A stretch of DNA of 64,000 bases from Paenibacillus tarimensis (GCF_021532315.1 NZ_JAKGAO010000005.1:62001-126000); one strand, 5' to 3'. Shown: positions 54,328 to 63,681, numbered from the stretch's first letter. Notes: generated by a model from the sequence alone, not told the origin. Numbers and translations are program-made.

Positions 54328-54630
54328 TTACTGCTCGCTTGTTCCGCTCTCATCGGTAATATACCAGTGCGAAGGCCAGTTGGAATTCTGATAGGGCCAT
54401 GCCCCGCTCTGCCCGGCAGAACGTCCAGACGAGGGGCTGCCGGTGCCGGCAGGCATTTGCTGCACAGGGACGCCCCAGATGCTGTCAGCCGGCTGGTCAG
54501 CTCCTATAGAGGAGCTTGGAGCCTGTCCCTTGCTTGCTGAGCCCCTGCTCCTCTTAAGAACCGGTGGTCTAACCTTTTTCTTAACGGTACGTTTGCCAGC
54601 TGTTTTTTTTGGTTTTCTCTTCATAACCAT
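54328..54630 (-). CDS. Hypothetical basic/low-complexity protein, 100 residues
   Basis: Residues 1-32 are strongly basic (MVMKRKPKKTAGKRTVKKKV), the rest is Ser/Gly/Pro/Gln-rich with WPYQNSNWPSHWYITDE at the end. Low complexity and aromatic ends are common in spore surface proteins, and the neighbours are coat genes, but no family was recognised. GGAGGG lies nine bases before the ATG. Confidence 0.6.
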   Translation of the reverse strand: MVMKRKPKKTAGKRTVKKKVRPPVLKRSRGSASKGQAPSSSIGADQPADSIWGVPVQQMPAGTGSPSSGRSAGQSGAWPYQNSNWPSHWYITDESGTSEQ

Positions 54631-54797
54631 TACAATGAGCCCTCCTTCCTTGTCCTCTATAAACTATGAACGGGCTGCGGGCGGGTAAACGGGCTGTTCG
54701 CATATTTTTTGAGAAACAGGCAGCTTCCCGGACCGATCAAGCTTGACCCTCATATCGTTGTAGTAGAAAAGGCGGAACGGAGGAGGGCTCGCAGGAT

Positions 54798-55505
54798 ATG
54801 GTTATCACCTGGAAGGGATGGCTTCAGTGTCAGATTGAAGTGCAGCTGGCAGGTACGGAAAGGACGCTTCGGGGAACACTGGCTGAGCTGGGCACTGATT
54901 TGGCGGTTGTGCAAAGCAGCGGAAAGCCTTATTATATTCCTCTTCATCAGATCTGCAGAATGCGGCTTAAGGAGCAGGCTGCGGATTACTGCTCTCCGGT
55001 TGAGGATACGGGTGCTGGGCCTCTGTTTCCGGATCTGCTCGGCAAAGCCCGGTCTGAAGCAAATGCGGTGTCGTACCGGAAAATGCTGCTTCATGCAAAA
55101 GGAATGTTCACAGAAGCTGTGCTGGACGGATCTGAGGAGATTTTGTGCGGCTATATGTCAAGCATCATGAATGACTACTTGGTCTTTTATTCACCGGTAT
55201 GGCACACCGTTATGGTCCGGCTTGACCGGATCTGCTATATCTCTCCCTTTAGCGAGGGAGCGGCACCATTTGATCTGCCGCCGGAACAGCTGCCGCTTCG
55301 GCCATCCCCCTTGACACTTGCCCGTACTTTTGAGCAGCAGCTGCACAAGATGACGGGACGGCTGGTAGCCTTCAATCTGGATACAGGGCGGGGAGCAACG
55401 GGCATGCTTATTCGTGCTGAGGAAAAGATGATTTGCCTTTGCACGGTTACGGGACGGATGGAGTGGCTGCATGCCAGCAGTGTGAGCAGTGTGCACATGC
55501 CATAA
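54798..55505 (+). CDS. Sm-like/DUF2642-type repeat protein, spore-associated
   Basis: A 235-residue protein that appears to contain three copies of a small beta-barrel unit: about residues 8-55 (RGTLAELGTDLAVVQSSGKPYYIPLHQI), 95-150 (CGYMSSIMNDYLVFYSPVWHTVMVRLDRI) and 185-235 (TGMLIRAEEKMICLCTVTGRMEWLHASS). Each has the G-x-L / D-x-V-V / hydrophobic-I-x-x-I pattern of DUF2642 spore proteins. GGAGGAGGG lies upstream. The following genes are coat-F-like. Confidence 0.55.
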   Translation: MVITWKGWLQCQIEVQLAGTERTLRGTLAELGTDLAVVQSSGKPYYIPLHQICRMRLKEQAADYCSPVEDTGAGPLFPDLLGKARSEANAVSYRKMLLHAKGMFTEAVLDGSEEILCGYMSSIMNDYLVFYSPVWHTVMVRLDRICYISPFSEGAAPFDLPPEQLPLRPSPLTLARTFEQQLHKMTGRLVAFNLDTGRGATGMLIRAEEKMICLCTVTGRMEWLHASSVSSVHMP

Positions 55506-55622
55506 ACCAACGGCCGAACAGGCAATGGAGTTACTGCGTCTAAAGGGCGCATACATATTCCGGAAGCAGGCGGGAATCCTACTGGTGCAGGGTTATTTTG
55601 GATGCGGAAGGGGGAAGGAAGC

Positions 55623-55844
55623 ATGATGCAGATGACGGTTAAAGAACTGGAGTATATCGCAGATTCGTTGTCGAATGAGGATTTGCTTATCAAGCAGTGT
55701 GCAGTTGCGGCAGCGGCAGCGGGTAACCCTGCGATCCGCCAGATCTGCTCGCAGATGATTGAGGTACACAGACAGCACTATGCATCGCTTCTGGGCATGC
55801 TGGAGCAGCATCAACAGACGGCGCCTGGCCATCACGCAGGATAA
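55623..55844 (+). CDS. Small coat-F-like protein
   Basis: A 73-residue helical protein (VKELEYIADSLSNEDLLIKQ and QICSQMIEVHRQHYASLLGM) resembling half of the ferritin-like CotF bundle. The start at 55623 has GGGGGAAGGA upstream. It is followed 26 bases later by a longer CotF-domain gene; the two may act together in the spore coat (inference). Confidence 0.65.
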   Translation: MMQMTVKELEYIADSLSNEDLLIKQCAVAAAAAGNPAIRQICSQMIEVHRQHYASLLGMLEQHQQTAPGHHAG

Positions 55845-55870
55845 GACAAGCTCTGAATAACGGAAGGAAG

Positions 55871-56566
55871 ATGAACGTGGAACATACAAGATCCCAGAAC
55901 AATTTGCAGCAGTACCAGCAGAATATGATGCGCCAGCTTCATAACCAGACATTAGAGAATCCCGGGCAGGGCAGGCAGCAATCAGGAGATAACCAGCCGA
56001 TACCTTATGCCTCGTCGGTCGTTCAGCATTATAATCAGGCGGATAGCGGTCGCGGCCAGCAACAGGGCATGCAGCATAATACGGGCCAGCATGCTGCGCA
56101 GCAAGGCATGCAGCATAACAGCAGCCAGCATTACACCAGCCATGTTCATCCAGCGGAAGGCCAGCATCGCCAGGCCTTGATGTCGGATGAGGACATGGCT
56201 GGAACGATTCTTGCAGATTTGAAGAGGGTATCCCGTGAATACGCGACAGCTGTCACGGAGGCCGCTTGCCCGGACATCAGAAGAGGATTTAATGACCTGT
56301 TGGCAAGCACGCTTCAGCTGCAGGGTAAGCTGTACGAATTGATGCGTGATCAGCATATGTACAGCACGCCTTCACCAGCGGTCAGACATGAAATTGCAAA
56401 CAAGCTGCAGAATCATCGTAATAACGCGGGCCAAACGGAGCACTATCTCCGCCAGCTTGGGCTTCTGGGCGGTGTTTCGCACGCCATTCAGCCATTTGCG
56501 GTCACGGAAGCAAATGACGGACGGCGCCCGGGCGCAGAGGGAAGCTATCAGCCCGTTTACATGTAA
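55871..56566 (+). CDS. CotF-domain spore coat protein
   Basis: A 231-residue protein. The N-terminal 100 residues are rich in Gln, His and Asn with imperfect repeats (GMQHNTGQHAAQ and GMQHNSSQHYTS). Residues 100-195 match the coat-F helical bundle (MSDEDMAGTILADLKRVSRE and DIRRGFNDLLASTLQLQGKL). A histidine/glutamine-rich tail-like start is common among coat proteins that cross-link or bind metal. Terminator follows. Confidence 0.8.
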   Translation: MNVEHTRSQNNLQQYQQNMMRQLHNQTLENPGQGRQQSGDNQPIPYASSVVQHYNQADSGRGQQQGMQHNTGQHAAQQGMQHNSSQHYTSHVHPAEGQHRQALMSDEDMAGTILADLKRVSREYATAVTEAACPDIRRGFNDLLASTLQLQGKLYELMRDQHMYSTPSPAVRHEIANKLQNHRNNAGQTEHYLRQLGLLGGVSHAIQPFAVTEANDGRRPGAEGSYQPVYM

Positions 56567-56577
56567 GCAAGGAACGG

Positions 56578-56618
56578 CCGGCCGGCTGCTTCTCCAGAGA
56601 ATGCGCCCGGCCGGTTTT
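56578..56618 (+). terminator. Intrinsic terminator after CotF-domain gene
   Basis: CCGGCCGG at 56578-56585 and 56607-56614, self-complementary arms, then TTTT. Confidence 0.75.
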
Positions 56619-56792
56619 ACTCACATATAGCCTATAGTCATGGATTCTCTCCTCCTAAGAACTTGATGAAGGCAGAAGCGAAAAAGTTCGACATAATACG
56701 ACCGGAATCATCTTTTATACCGTCTATAGTCTTTATTTACAAAATGCTTAAGCAGGCCGTTCGAAGCAACTTTCCCGGAGGGTTTTTTTATT

Positions 56793-56821
56793 TTGCAGAA
56801 AACGTGCTATCGTTGTAATAT
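56793..56821 (+). promoter_or_regulatory. Promoter of the Lrp/aminotransferase pair
   Basis: TTGCAG (56793-56798), 17 bases, TAATAT (56816-56821). Confidence 0.7.
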
Positions 56822-56861
56822 AGGAATAACAATTGCAGACGGTAGCAGGAGGGTGCAGAAA

Positions 56862-57353
56862 GTGGATGAATTGAAACGTAAGGTTCTTGAGCTGTTGAAG
56901 GAAGACGCCAGAAGAGATACGGCTCTAATCGCCACAATGCTGGGCGTGCCGGAGGATCAGGTAGCGAAGGCAGTTAAGGAAATGGAAGACGACCACGTCA
57001 TCGTCAAGTATACTGCGGTTGTGAACGGCAGCAAGGTGGACAATGACAAGGTAACGGCATTGATTGAAGTTCAGATTACACCGGAACGCGGCCGCGGATT
57101 CGACTACCTTGCTGAACGCATCTACTTGTACCCGGAAGTGAAATCCGTTTATCTGATGTCGGGCGCCTATGATCTGCTCATCGAGGTAGAGGGAAAAAAC
57201 CTGAAGGAAGTGGCTTCCTTCGTGTCGAACAAATTGTCTCCGCTGGAATCGATATTATCAACCAAGACTTTCTTCATTCTCAAAAAATACAAACAGGACG
57301 GCATAATTTTCGAAGAGACCGAAGGCGACCATCGTCTGGTCATATCGCCGTAA
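56862..57353 (+). CDS. alaR: Lrp/AsnC-family regulator (AlaR-like)
   Basis: A 163-residue regulator. Helix-turn-helix: DTALIATMLGVPEDQVAKAVKEME near residues 20-43. The RAM ligand-binding domain follows (ALIEVQITPERGRGFDYLAE and VYLMSGAYDLLIEVEG). GTG at 56862 lies eight bases after AGGAGGG. It is 12 bases before an AlaT-like aminotransferase gene; the same Lrp-aminotransferase pair in Bacillus subtilis is yugG-yugH (alaR-alaT), which supports a role in alanine synthesis control. Confidence 0.85.
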   Translation: MDELKRKVLELLKEDARRDTALIATMLGVPEDQVAKAVKEMEDDHVIVKYTAVVNGSKVDNDKVTALIEVQITPERGRGFDYLAERIYLYPEVKSVYLMSGAYDLLIEVEGKNLKEVASFVSNKLSPLESILSTKTFFILKKYKQDGIIFEETEGDHRLVISP

Positions 57354-57365
57354 AGGGTGGTTCCC

Positions 57366-58577
57366 ATGATGAACGAGACAGTACAGCAGCCCCTGCAGCA
57401 GCGGGGCTCCATGTCCGATTATTTAAATAAAGAGGCGCGTGCGATTAAGCCCTCGGGAATCCGTAAATTTTTTGACCTTGTCAGCGGACGCAAGGACATC
57501 ATTACCCTCGGGGTTGGCGAGCCGGATTTTATTACTCCGTGGCATGTGCGTGAAGCCTGCGTATACTCGCTTGAGAGAGGCAAGACTCAATACACATCCA
57601 ATGCCGGTATGCCCGAGCTTCGGGAAGCAATCGGCCAATATTTGAATGACCGTTTTGCGGTGACCTATGATCCGGCGAAGGAGATTCTCGTTACGGTTGG
57701 AGGCAGTGAGGCGATTGATCTTGCGCTGCGGGCGCTCGTGGCGCCAGGCGATGAAATACTTATTCCCGAGCCTTGTTACATTTCGTATTCGCCGATAACG
57801 GCGCTTGGCGGCGGCGTGCCGGTTGGAGTGGAAACCTTCGCCAAGGATAACTTTAAGCTGCGTGCTGACCAGCTGGAAGCGGCGATTACTCCGCGTTCGA
57901 AGGTTCTGATCTTGTGCTACCCAAGCAATCCGACCGGCGGAACAATGACACGCGAGGATTGGCTGCCGATCGCTGAGCTGGTAGAGAAGCATGATCTGAT
58001 TGTTATCTCCGATGAAATCTATGCAGAGCTTACTTATGATGCCAACCATGTCAGCTTTTCCTCGCTGCCGGGTATGAAGGACCGCACCATACTGGTCAGC
58101 GGATTCTCAAAGGCGTTTGCGATGACAGGCTGGCGGATGGGATACGCATGCGGTCATCCGGATTTGATCGGTGCGATGCTGAAGATTCATCAGTACACGG
58201 TTATGTGTGCCCCTGTTATGGGCCAGGTTGCTGCACTTGAAGCGCTCACTAACGGGCTGGAAGAGAAGGACAGGATGGTGGAATCCTATAATCAGCGGCG
58301 GCGGCTCATCGTTAAAGGCTTCCGCGAGATTGGGCTGGAGTGCCATGAACCGCAAGGTGCCTTCTATGCGTTTCCTTCCGTGCAATCCACGGGTCTGGAT
58401 TCGGAGACATTCGCAGAGCGGCTGCTGTTGGAAGCGAAGGTTGCTGCTGTTCCCGGCAATGTATTCGGGCTAGGGGGAGAAGGACATTTGCGCTGCTCCT
58501 ATGCGACTTCCGTTGCTCAGCTGACAGAAGCACTAGAGAAAATCGGGGACTTTGTCGAAAAAGTCAAGAAATCTTGA
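57366..58577 (+). CDS. alaT: Class I aminotransferase (AlaT-like)
   Basis: A 403-residue PLP aminotransferase. Landmarks: LGVGEPDFITPWHVREA (residues 46-62), YPSNPTGGTM near 181-190, DEIYAELTYD near 214 and the PLP lysine in VSGFSKAFAMTGWRMGYACG near 242-261. The start at 57366 follows AAAGGGTGG. Probably makes alanine or another amino acid from its 2-oxo acid; exact specificity cannot be read. Forms one transcription unit with the Lrp-type regulator. Confidence 0.9.
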   Translation: MMNETVQQPLQQRGSMSDYLNKEARAIKPSGIRKFFDLVSGRKDIITLGVGEPDFITPWHVREACVYSLERGKTQYTSNAGMPELREAIGQYLNDRFAVTYDPAKEILVTVGGSEAIDLALRALVAPGDEILIPEPCYISYSPITALGGGVPVGVETFAKDNFKLRADQLEAAITPRSKVLILCYPSNPTGGTMTREDWLPIAELVEKHDLIVISDEIYAELTYDANHVSFSSLPGMKDRTILVSGFSKAFAMTGWRMGYACGHPDLIGAMLKIHQYTVMCAPVMGQVAALEALTNGLEEKDRMVESYNQRRRLIVKGFREIGLECHEPQGAFYAFPSVQSTGLDSETFAERLLLEAKVAAVPGNVFGLGGEGHLRCSYATSVAQLTEALEKIGDFVEKVKKS

Positions 58578-58677
58578 AAATATTAATAGGCAATTCGGTC
58601 TCTAACCTGATATAATTTAACAAGTTATGAAGAAACATGATGTCGTTTGCGCAGCAGGAGCCAGGGAGGGAGAGACA

Positions 58678-58914
58678 ATGCCACATACCGGGAAGAACCA
58701 GCCTTCGACAGGCCGGAACGGACGGACAGCCAGAACGTTGTCTTCACCCATTCATTCACTGGAGGATGAAATCTACGTGCTGCGAAGAAAGATGGAGATG
58801 ACTTATCTGGAGGAGGCTTCCTTCAGCTCAGATAGGGTCATTGAGCTCAGCCGGAAACTGGATATTAAGATTAATGAATATATGCGGTACAAACAGCTGT
58901 GCTCAAGCGGTTAA
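58678..58914 (+). CDS. Spo0E-family aspartyl-phosphate phosphatase
   Basis: A 78-residue protein. The C-terminal half has the Spo0E signature helix pair: SLEDEIYVLRRKMEMTYLEE and VIELSRKLDIKINEYM, with the SxxLD pattern. Such proteins dephosphorylate Spo0A and delay sporulation. The start at 58678 has GGGAGGG; the basic 35-residue N-terminal extension is longer than in Spo0E. A terminator follows. Confidence 0.88.
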   Translation: MPHTGKNQPSTGRNGRTARTLSSPIHSLEDEIYVLRRKMEMTYLEEASFSSDRVIELSRKLDIKINEYMRYKQLCSSG

Positions 58915-58932
58915 ACAGCTGAGCCGTCATTG

Positions 58933-58957
58933 GAAGCTCCCGCCGGGAGCTTCTTTT
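58933..58957 (+). terminator. Intrinsic terminator after Spo0E-like gene
   Basis: GAAGCTCCC (58933-58941), loop GCC, GGGAGCTTC (58945-58953), then TTTT. Confidence 0.9.
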
Positions 58958-59047
58958 GTATGGGCAGGAGAATGAAGCGGGACGGTTATGCTATAGTGGT
59001 ACGTATAGGCATCAGAAGCATACATACTGAGAGGAGAGGTAATACCT

Positions 59048-59623
59048 ATGAAATTATATACACGGACAGGTGATAAGGGACAAACCTCGATCAAAGGGGG
59101 ACGGGTCAGCAAGGATGACGTCCGGATTGAAGCGTACGGCACGATTGATGAGCTGAACGCTTTTGTTGGACAGACGGCGGCGGTATTGGGACGTTCCGGC
59201 AAGCTTGATGACCTGGCTTCCGAACTTGTGCAGATTCAGCAGGAGCTGTTTGATTGTGGTTCAGATTTAGCTTTTGCCAAGGAGCCTTCTGTTTATAAGG
59301 TTGGGCCGGAGCCGGTTGCCAGGCTGGAAGAGCGGATTGATGTTCTGATTACGGAGGCGCCGGAGATTACGAGGTTCATTCTGCCCGGGGGGTCAGAAGA
59401 GGCATCGCTGCTGCATGTTTGCCGTACCGTGTGCCGGCGGGCTGAACGAAGGGTGGTTACCCTTGCCGCAGAGCACGAAATTAATGGTGAGGCAGCTAAA
59501 TATATTAACCGTCTGTCGGATTACTTCTTTGCAGCAGCCCGTGCTGCCAATGCCCGTTTAGACGTACCGGATGTCGAGTATGTCCGCAGTGCGGAAGTAT
59601 TTCGCAAGCCGAGATCAAAATGA
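59048..59623 (+). CDS. PduO-type cobalamin adenosyltransferase
   Basis: A 191-residue helical-bundle enzyme that attaches the adenosyl group to cob(I)alamin. The ATP-binding N-terminus KLYTRTGDKGQTSIKGGRVSK and YGTIDELNAFVGQ are diagnostic, as are FILPGGSEEASLLHVCRTVCRRAERRVV (residues 115-142) and KYINRLSDYFFAAAR. GAGAGG precedes the ATG and an extended -10 element TGCTATAGT lies at 58989-58997. It overlaps the next gene by four bases. Confidence 0.95.
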   Translation: MKLYTRTGDKGQTSIKGGRVSKDDVRIEAYGTIDELNAFVGQTAAVLGRSGKLDDLASELVQIQQELFDCGSDLAFAKEPSVYKVGPEPVARLEERIDVLITEAPEITRFILPGGSEEASLLHVCRTVCRRAERRVVTLAAEHEINGEAAKYINRLSDYFFAAARAANARLDVPDVEYVRSAEVFRKPRSK

Positions 59624-60573
59624 CGGATAAGTATTACAGTCCGATAACCTGGACGGTAGGTCCCGAGGATTCAGGCAAGCAGGTGCGGACCGTGCTGGAG
59701 CGCAGGCTTGGCGTATCCCGCAAGCTGTTGTCCCGCCTGAAGCTTACGGAGGAAGGGCTTACGCTGAACGGCATTCGGGTATACACCACCGCAGTAGTGA
59801 AGGAAGGAGATGTGCTGGCGCTGCGAATGGAGCGTGAGCAGTCAGACGACATTTTACCGCAGGAAATGCCGCTTGATATCGTCTATGAGGATGAATACAT
59901 TCTGCTGGTCAACAAGGAGGCAGGTATAATTGTTCATCCTACGCACGGCCATTATACAGGCACGCTGGCTAACGGTATAGTTCATTATTGGCAGCAGAAG
60001 GGGGAGACGGTCCGGTTCCGACCGATTCACCGGCTTGATCAAGAGACATCAGGACTGGTGGCGATCGCCAAGAACCCCTATATCCACCAGCAGCTGTCTG
60101 AGCAAATGCAGCGGGGGGAGATCGGCAAGTCGTACATTGCCTATGTGCTTGGCAAGCCCGAGCCTCCAACCGCAACTATTGATGCGCCAATTGACCGGGA
60201 TCCGGATGACCCGCATTACCGTATCGTTACACCGTCAGGCTACCCGTCGGTCACTCATTATCAGACGCTTGCTGTGTATAGAAATCAGCAAGCCTCAAAA
60301 GTTGCGCTGCAGCTTGAAACCGGCCGCACCCATCAGATACGCGTCCATATGCAGCATATCGGCTGCGCTCTGCTTGGTGATAAGATGTATCACCCGGCAG
60401 ATGAATGTCATGCTGAGCTAAGAGTAAGGGCAGAGCAGCTGATCTCGCGACATGCTCTCCATGCGGCAGAGCTGTCCTTCAAGCATCCGATGACAGGGCA
60501 GGAGATGGTCTTCCGGGCCCGGCTGCCTGAGGATCTTGAGCGCCTTGAGTTGGAGCTTGGCAAGCTGGAATAA
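59620..60573 (+). CDS. RluA-family pseudouridine synthase
   Basis: A 317-residue RNA-modifying enzyme with an S4-like N-terminal region and the catalytic motif HRLDQETSGLVAIAKNP near residues 136-152, whose aspartate attacks uridine. Further RluA markers are GKSYIAYVLGKP, RTHQIRVHMQHIG and HALHAAELSFKHP. The RNA target (23S rRNA or tRNA) is uncertain. It overlaps the adenosyltransferase gene (ATGA), so the two are co-translated though functionally unrelated. Confidence 0.93.
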   Translation: MTDKYYSPITWTVGPEDSGKQVRTVLERRLGVSRKLLSRLKLTEEGLTLNGIRVYTTAVVKEGDVLALRMEREQSDDILPQEMPLDIVYEDEYILLVNKEAGIIVHPTHGHYTGTLANGIVHYWQQKGETVRFRPIHRLDQETSGLVAIAKNPYIHQQLSEQMQRGEIGKSYIAYVLGKPEPPTATIDAPIDRDPDDPHYRIVTPSGYPSVTHYQTLAVYRNQQASKVALQLETGRTHQIRVHMQHIGCALLGDKMYHPADECHAELRVRAEQLISRHALHAAELSFKHPMTGQEMVFRARLPEDLERLELELGKLE

Positions 60574-60617
60574 CCGTACCGTAAACAATAAATTTTGAAG
60601 GGAAGTCATCAGAGAAT

Positions 60618-60983
60618 ATGAGTAAACAGCTTAAAGTCTACTATTATCCCAAATGCGGCACCTGCCGCAATGCGTTGAAATGGCTGGAGGCCAGAGGTTA
60701 TGAGCTGGAGCTGCAGAATCTGTTCGAGCAGGCGCCAACCGAAGGTGAAATTATGGAATGGATTGAGCTGAGCGGGCTGGATGTGAAGAAGTTCTTCAAC
60801 ACATCCGGTGAGGTTTACAAGGAACAGCAGCTCAAGGACAAGCTTCCGGGTATGACGCTGGAAGAGAAGGTTTCCGCTCTGGCAGCCAACGGAAGACTGG
60901 TTAAGCGCCCGGTTGTGACAGACGGCAGCCGGTTAACGGTTGGCTTCAAGGAAGCGGAGTTTGAGCAGCTGTGGGCGGAATAG
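60618..60983 (+). CDS. ArsC/Spx-family thioredoxin-fold protein (YusI-like)
   Basis: A 121-residue protein with the CxxC motif in YYPKCGTCRNALKWLE and the ArsC-family RPVVTDGSRLTVGF segment near residues 95-108. The RxxRP pattern in LVKRPVV fits the group. Real ArsC needs additional residues; in Bacillus the close YusI is of unknown function and Spx is a stress regulator. Starts with ATG after GAAGGGAAG. It is 44 bases behind the pseudouridine synthase. Confidence 0.85.
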   Translation: MSKQLKVYYYPKCGTCRNALKWLEARGYELELQNLFEQAPTEGEIMEWIELSGLDVKKFFNTSGEVYKEQQLKDKLPGMTLEEKVSALAANGRLVKRPVVTDGSRLTVGFKEAEFEQLWAE

Positions 60984-61175
60984 TTTCTGCCCAGCTCTAT
61001 TGGCCAGCTTGGGAGCTGCACACCGGACAGCTCATCGGGCAGCCTTTATACGGTCAATATTTCCGGGGAAATGATGATTGAAGCTAGTGCTGCAAGAAAA
61101 CAGTACTATTTATGACTGTTCGCCGGCTTGGTTTCGGGGGGATAATAGATAGGGGGAACAGGTGGTTGGACTTTT

Positions 61176-61925
61176 ATGCGTATATCGATTGAATTGATTC
61201 CCAGGGATCTGCCCAGACTCAGGCAGGAGCTGGATATGGTAGCTGCAAATTACCAACAGATCAATATGGTTAACATTCCGGACTTGATGCGCCTGCCAAT
61301 CAGAAGCTGGGAGGGAGCGCTGGAAGCGGTTGGAAGTATGCCGAATGCAGTCCCCCACATAAGGGCAATTGATTTTGATCTGCGGCAGCCGTTCGCATTG
61401 GGTGAGGAATTGATTCGCAAGGGTATTCGTGAGGTATTGGTTGTTGCCGGAGATCCGCCTGCTGATATGAAGCGTAAGGTCTTTCCTACGACGTCTACAG
61501 AACTGATCCGCAAGCTGAGGCAGGAATACCCGGATATAAAGGTCTATGCGGCAATTGACCCGTATCGGGCTGGCCTTCGTGAAGAGCTCGAGTATGCACA
61601 GCGCAAGCTTGAAGCAGGGGCGGCGGGCTTTTTTACCCAGCCGTTCTTCGATCTGCGTCATATGGAGATATTTGCGGAGCAGCTGGAAGGTATTGAGCTC
61701 TACTGGGGTGTTTCGCCCGTCATGACTGACGGCTCACAAGGCTATTGGGAAACGAAGAATAGAGCGGTGTTTCCCAAGGATTTCAGGCCAACCTTAGAAT
61801 GGAATGTTGAATTCGCCCGCCGGGCACTGCAATTTGCGAAGGAGTCGGGCGGCCATTTTTATTTTATGCCGATTAGAGTTGATCTGGAGACTTATCTGGA
61901 TGGAGTTTTTGATGGAATGGAATAA
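61176..61925 (+). CDS. Methylenetetrahydrofolate reductase-family protein
   Basis: A 249-residue TIM-barrel protein, about 40 residues shorter than typical MetF. Motifs correspond to the family: ISIELIPRD at the start (where MetF has FEFFPP), VLVVAGDPPAD near residues 88-98 and AGAAGFFTQPFFDLRHME near 148-165. The catalytic glutamate position appears as E6. An independent role in C1 metabolism is likely but it may be a divergent branch. ATG 61176 with AGGTGG some twelve bases before. Confidence 0.8.
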   Translation: MRISIELIPRDLPRLRQELDMVAANYQQINMVNIPDLMRLPIRSWEGALEAVGSMPNAVPHIRAIDFDLRQPFALGEELIRKGIREVLVVAGDPPADMKRKVFPTTSTELIRKLRQEYPDIKVYAAIDPYRAGLREELEYAQRKLEAGAAGFFTQPFFDLRHMEIFAEQLEGIELYWGVSPVMTDGSQGYWETKNRAVFPKDFRPTLEWNVEFARRALQFAKESGGHFYFMPIRVDLETYLDGVFDGME

Positions 61926-61930
61926 CATGG

Positions 61931-61957
61931 CGGGTCCGGCTGGGACCCGTTTTTTTA
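61931..61957 (+). terminator. Intrinsic terminator after MTHFR-like gene
   Basis: CGGGTCC / GGACCCG stem, five-base loop, followed by a run of T. Confidence 0.9.
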
Positions 61958-62030
61958 TGTAAATAATCCCTAAGACCGAGATTTATCGAGTCGCTAGACC
62001 TAAAGATTCACCAAATAAACCAGAAGATTA

Positions 62031-62060
62031 TTGACGATTTATGTCGTAACTTTATATAAT
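62031..62060 (+). promoter_or_regulatory. Promoter of the six-TM chemoreceptor
   Basis: TTGACG (62031-62036), 18 bases, TATAAT (62055-62060). The leader of about 90 bases shows no obvious structure. Confidence 0.65.
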
Positions 62061-62154
62061 TTAATTGCTTACTGTATTGGTATTATTATACATGCACCTA
62101 CTGTCTCCATCAGGAATTGTCATTCGGAGCTGTACGGCATAGTGGGGGGACAGA

Positions 62155-63633
62155 ATGGATAAGCTGGCTGTATTTAATGAACGTAATAGACTGCTTGTGA
62201 AATTATCGTGGTTGTCGGTTGTGCTTGGAGTTGCCGCTTCGATATTAGCGAAGAGCAATACGGAGACGGTTCTTGTTGTGGCTGGTGTGGGAGGAAGTAT
62301 ATCGGCTGTCTTTACACTGCTTACCTATAAACAATGGCTCGTTCCGTACATTCAATACATTGCTGCGGTGCTGTTAAGTATTCTCGTATATTCCTTCGCG
62401 GCTACTACGCCCAATGTCAACTCGCTGGTTCTTCTCTTTTATGCTTTTGCGATCATTACACTCTACCATAATTACATTTCCATTTTAATAAACGGATTCA
62501 TTGGACTTATACTTATCAATATATTCTATCAGATTTACCGGACTGAAATATTCGGACAGCTTGGGATCGCAGGCTTTATCTCGCTTAATGTCGTCTTTAG
62601 CTTGGTTATGCTGATTACGGCTCTGCAGGCTAGAATCGGCGCCAAGCTTCAGCAGGAGACGGAGAAGAAATCGGCCGAAGCGCTTGCTTCCCGGCAGCAT
62701 ATTCAGGATATGCTGAAGGAGATCAAGCAGACTGTGGGTACCTTGTCATCGGTTCACAATTCTCTTGACAGCCATCTGACTGAATCCGGAGAGGTTACAG
62801 CAGAGCTTGCGGCAACGTTCCAGGAAGTATCGGCTGGTGTGGCTTCCCAGGCCTCCAGCGTCAATGGCATCAGGGACTCTATTCAGGGGATCGACGCAAA
62901 AGTAACAACTGCTAGTGACAGCTCCCGCATCTTGATTGAAATCTCGCATAAGACAACGGATTTGACCCGGACTGGCAATGAGGAGCTCGGATCGCTAAAT
63001 GAACGGATGCGCCAGGTATCAGGTACAGTAGACCAGGTTTCTGTGCTGATGAAGGAGCTGCAGGAGCAAAGCCGCAGCATAGCAGAGCTGCTGCTGCAGA
63101 TCGAGGAAATATCCAATCAGACGAATTTACTCGCGCTCAATGCATCCATTGAAGCAGCACGGGCGGGCGAGCATGGCCGGGGATTCGCCATTGTAGCCGG
63201 TGAGGTGAAGAAGCTGGCGGAGTCGACCGGCAGCGCCGCAGAAAAGGTGGAAGCGATGATACGGTCCATGCTGGATAAGACAGCACATGTGGCGGATTTT
63301 GTTGAGGAAAGCCGCGTTGAGATGAAGCAGAGCCTTGCAACCACGGAAAAGACCAATCAGGTATTTCATGAGATCCATCAGAACACGGTAAGTGTCCAAG
63401 AGCAAACGGATGGCTTGACGCAGCTTCTTGGCGCTCTTAAGAATGATTCGAACATCATTGTGAATGAAGCCGTCTCAATTGCCAATGTCACCGATCAATC
63501 CAGCGCTTCGGTCGAGCAGGTACTAGCATCTGTTGAGCAGCAGAACGGGCGTATGAGCACAGTTATGGATGATTTCCGGAAGCTGACGGATATTATTGAA
63601 CAGCTGGAGAATCTGACCAAGCGGGCTATCTGA
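62155..63633 (+). CDS. Chemoreceptor with six-helix membrane domain and no extracellular sensor
   Basis: A 492-residue MCP. Residues 15-165 contain six closely spaced membrane helices with short loops, followed directly by a helical linker (170-195) and the signalling domain with tip [28 protein letters not shown]. No periplasmic domain and no clear HAMP are seen, so sensing is probably within the membrane (for example energy state, lipid or hydrophobic ligand). GGGGGGA precedes the ATG. Confidence 0.9.
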   Translation: MDKLAVFNERNRLLVKLSWLSVVLGVAASILAKSNTETVLVVAGVGGSISAVFTLLTYKQWLVPYIQYIAAVLLSILVYSFAATTPNVNSLVLLFYAFAIITLYHNYISILINGFIGLILINIFYQIYRTEIFGQLGIAGFISLNVVFSLVMLITALQARIGAKLQQETEKKSAEALASRQHIQDMLKEIKQTVGTLSSVHNSLDSHLTESGEVTAELAATFQEVSAGVASQASSVNGIRDSIQGIDAKVTTASDSSRILIEISHKTTDLTRTGNEELGSLNERMRQVSGTVDQVSVLMKELQEQSRSIAELLLQIEEISNQTNLLALNASIEAARAGEHGRGFAIVAGEVKKLAESTGSAAEKVEAMIRSMLDKTAHVADFVEESRVEMKQSLATTEKTNQVFHEIHQNTVSVQEQTDGLTQLLGALKNDSNIIVNEAVSIANVTDQSSASVEQVLASVEQQNGRMSTVMDDFRKLTDIIEQLENLTKRAI

Positions 63634-63681
63634 TCCGAATCTATGATATAATGGCTGAAAAAACATTGGAGCGATAGATAG

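Larger units (their letters stand above)
56567..56861. other. 295-base intergenic region
   Basis: Contains the coat-gene terminator (56578-56618) and the promoter of the Lrp-type regulator (56793-56821). Between them, about 170 bases show no coding frame or clear structure. Confidence 0.5.

Noticed and set aside
60984-61175. Small gene or standard terminator between the Spx-like and MTHFR-like genes
   Set aside because: CTGCCC/GGGCAG arms exist but the hairpin is long-looped and lacks a solid T run; no frame has a convincing start.
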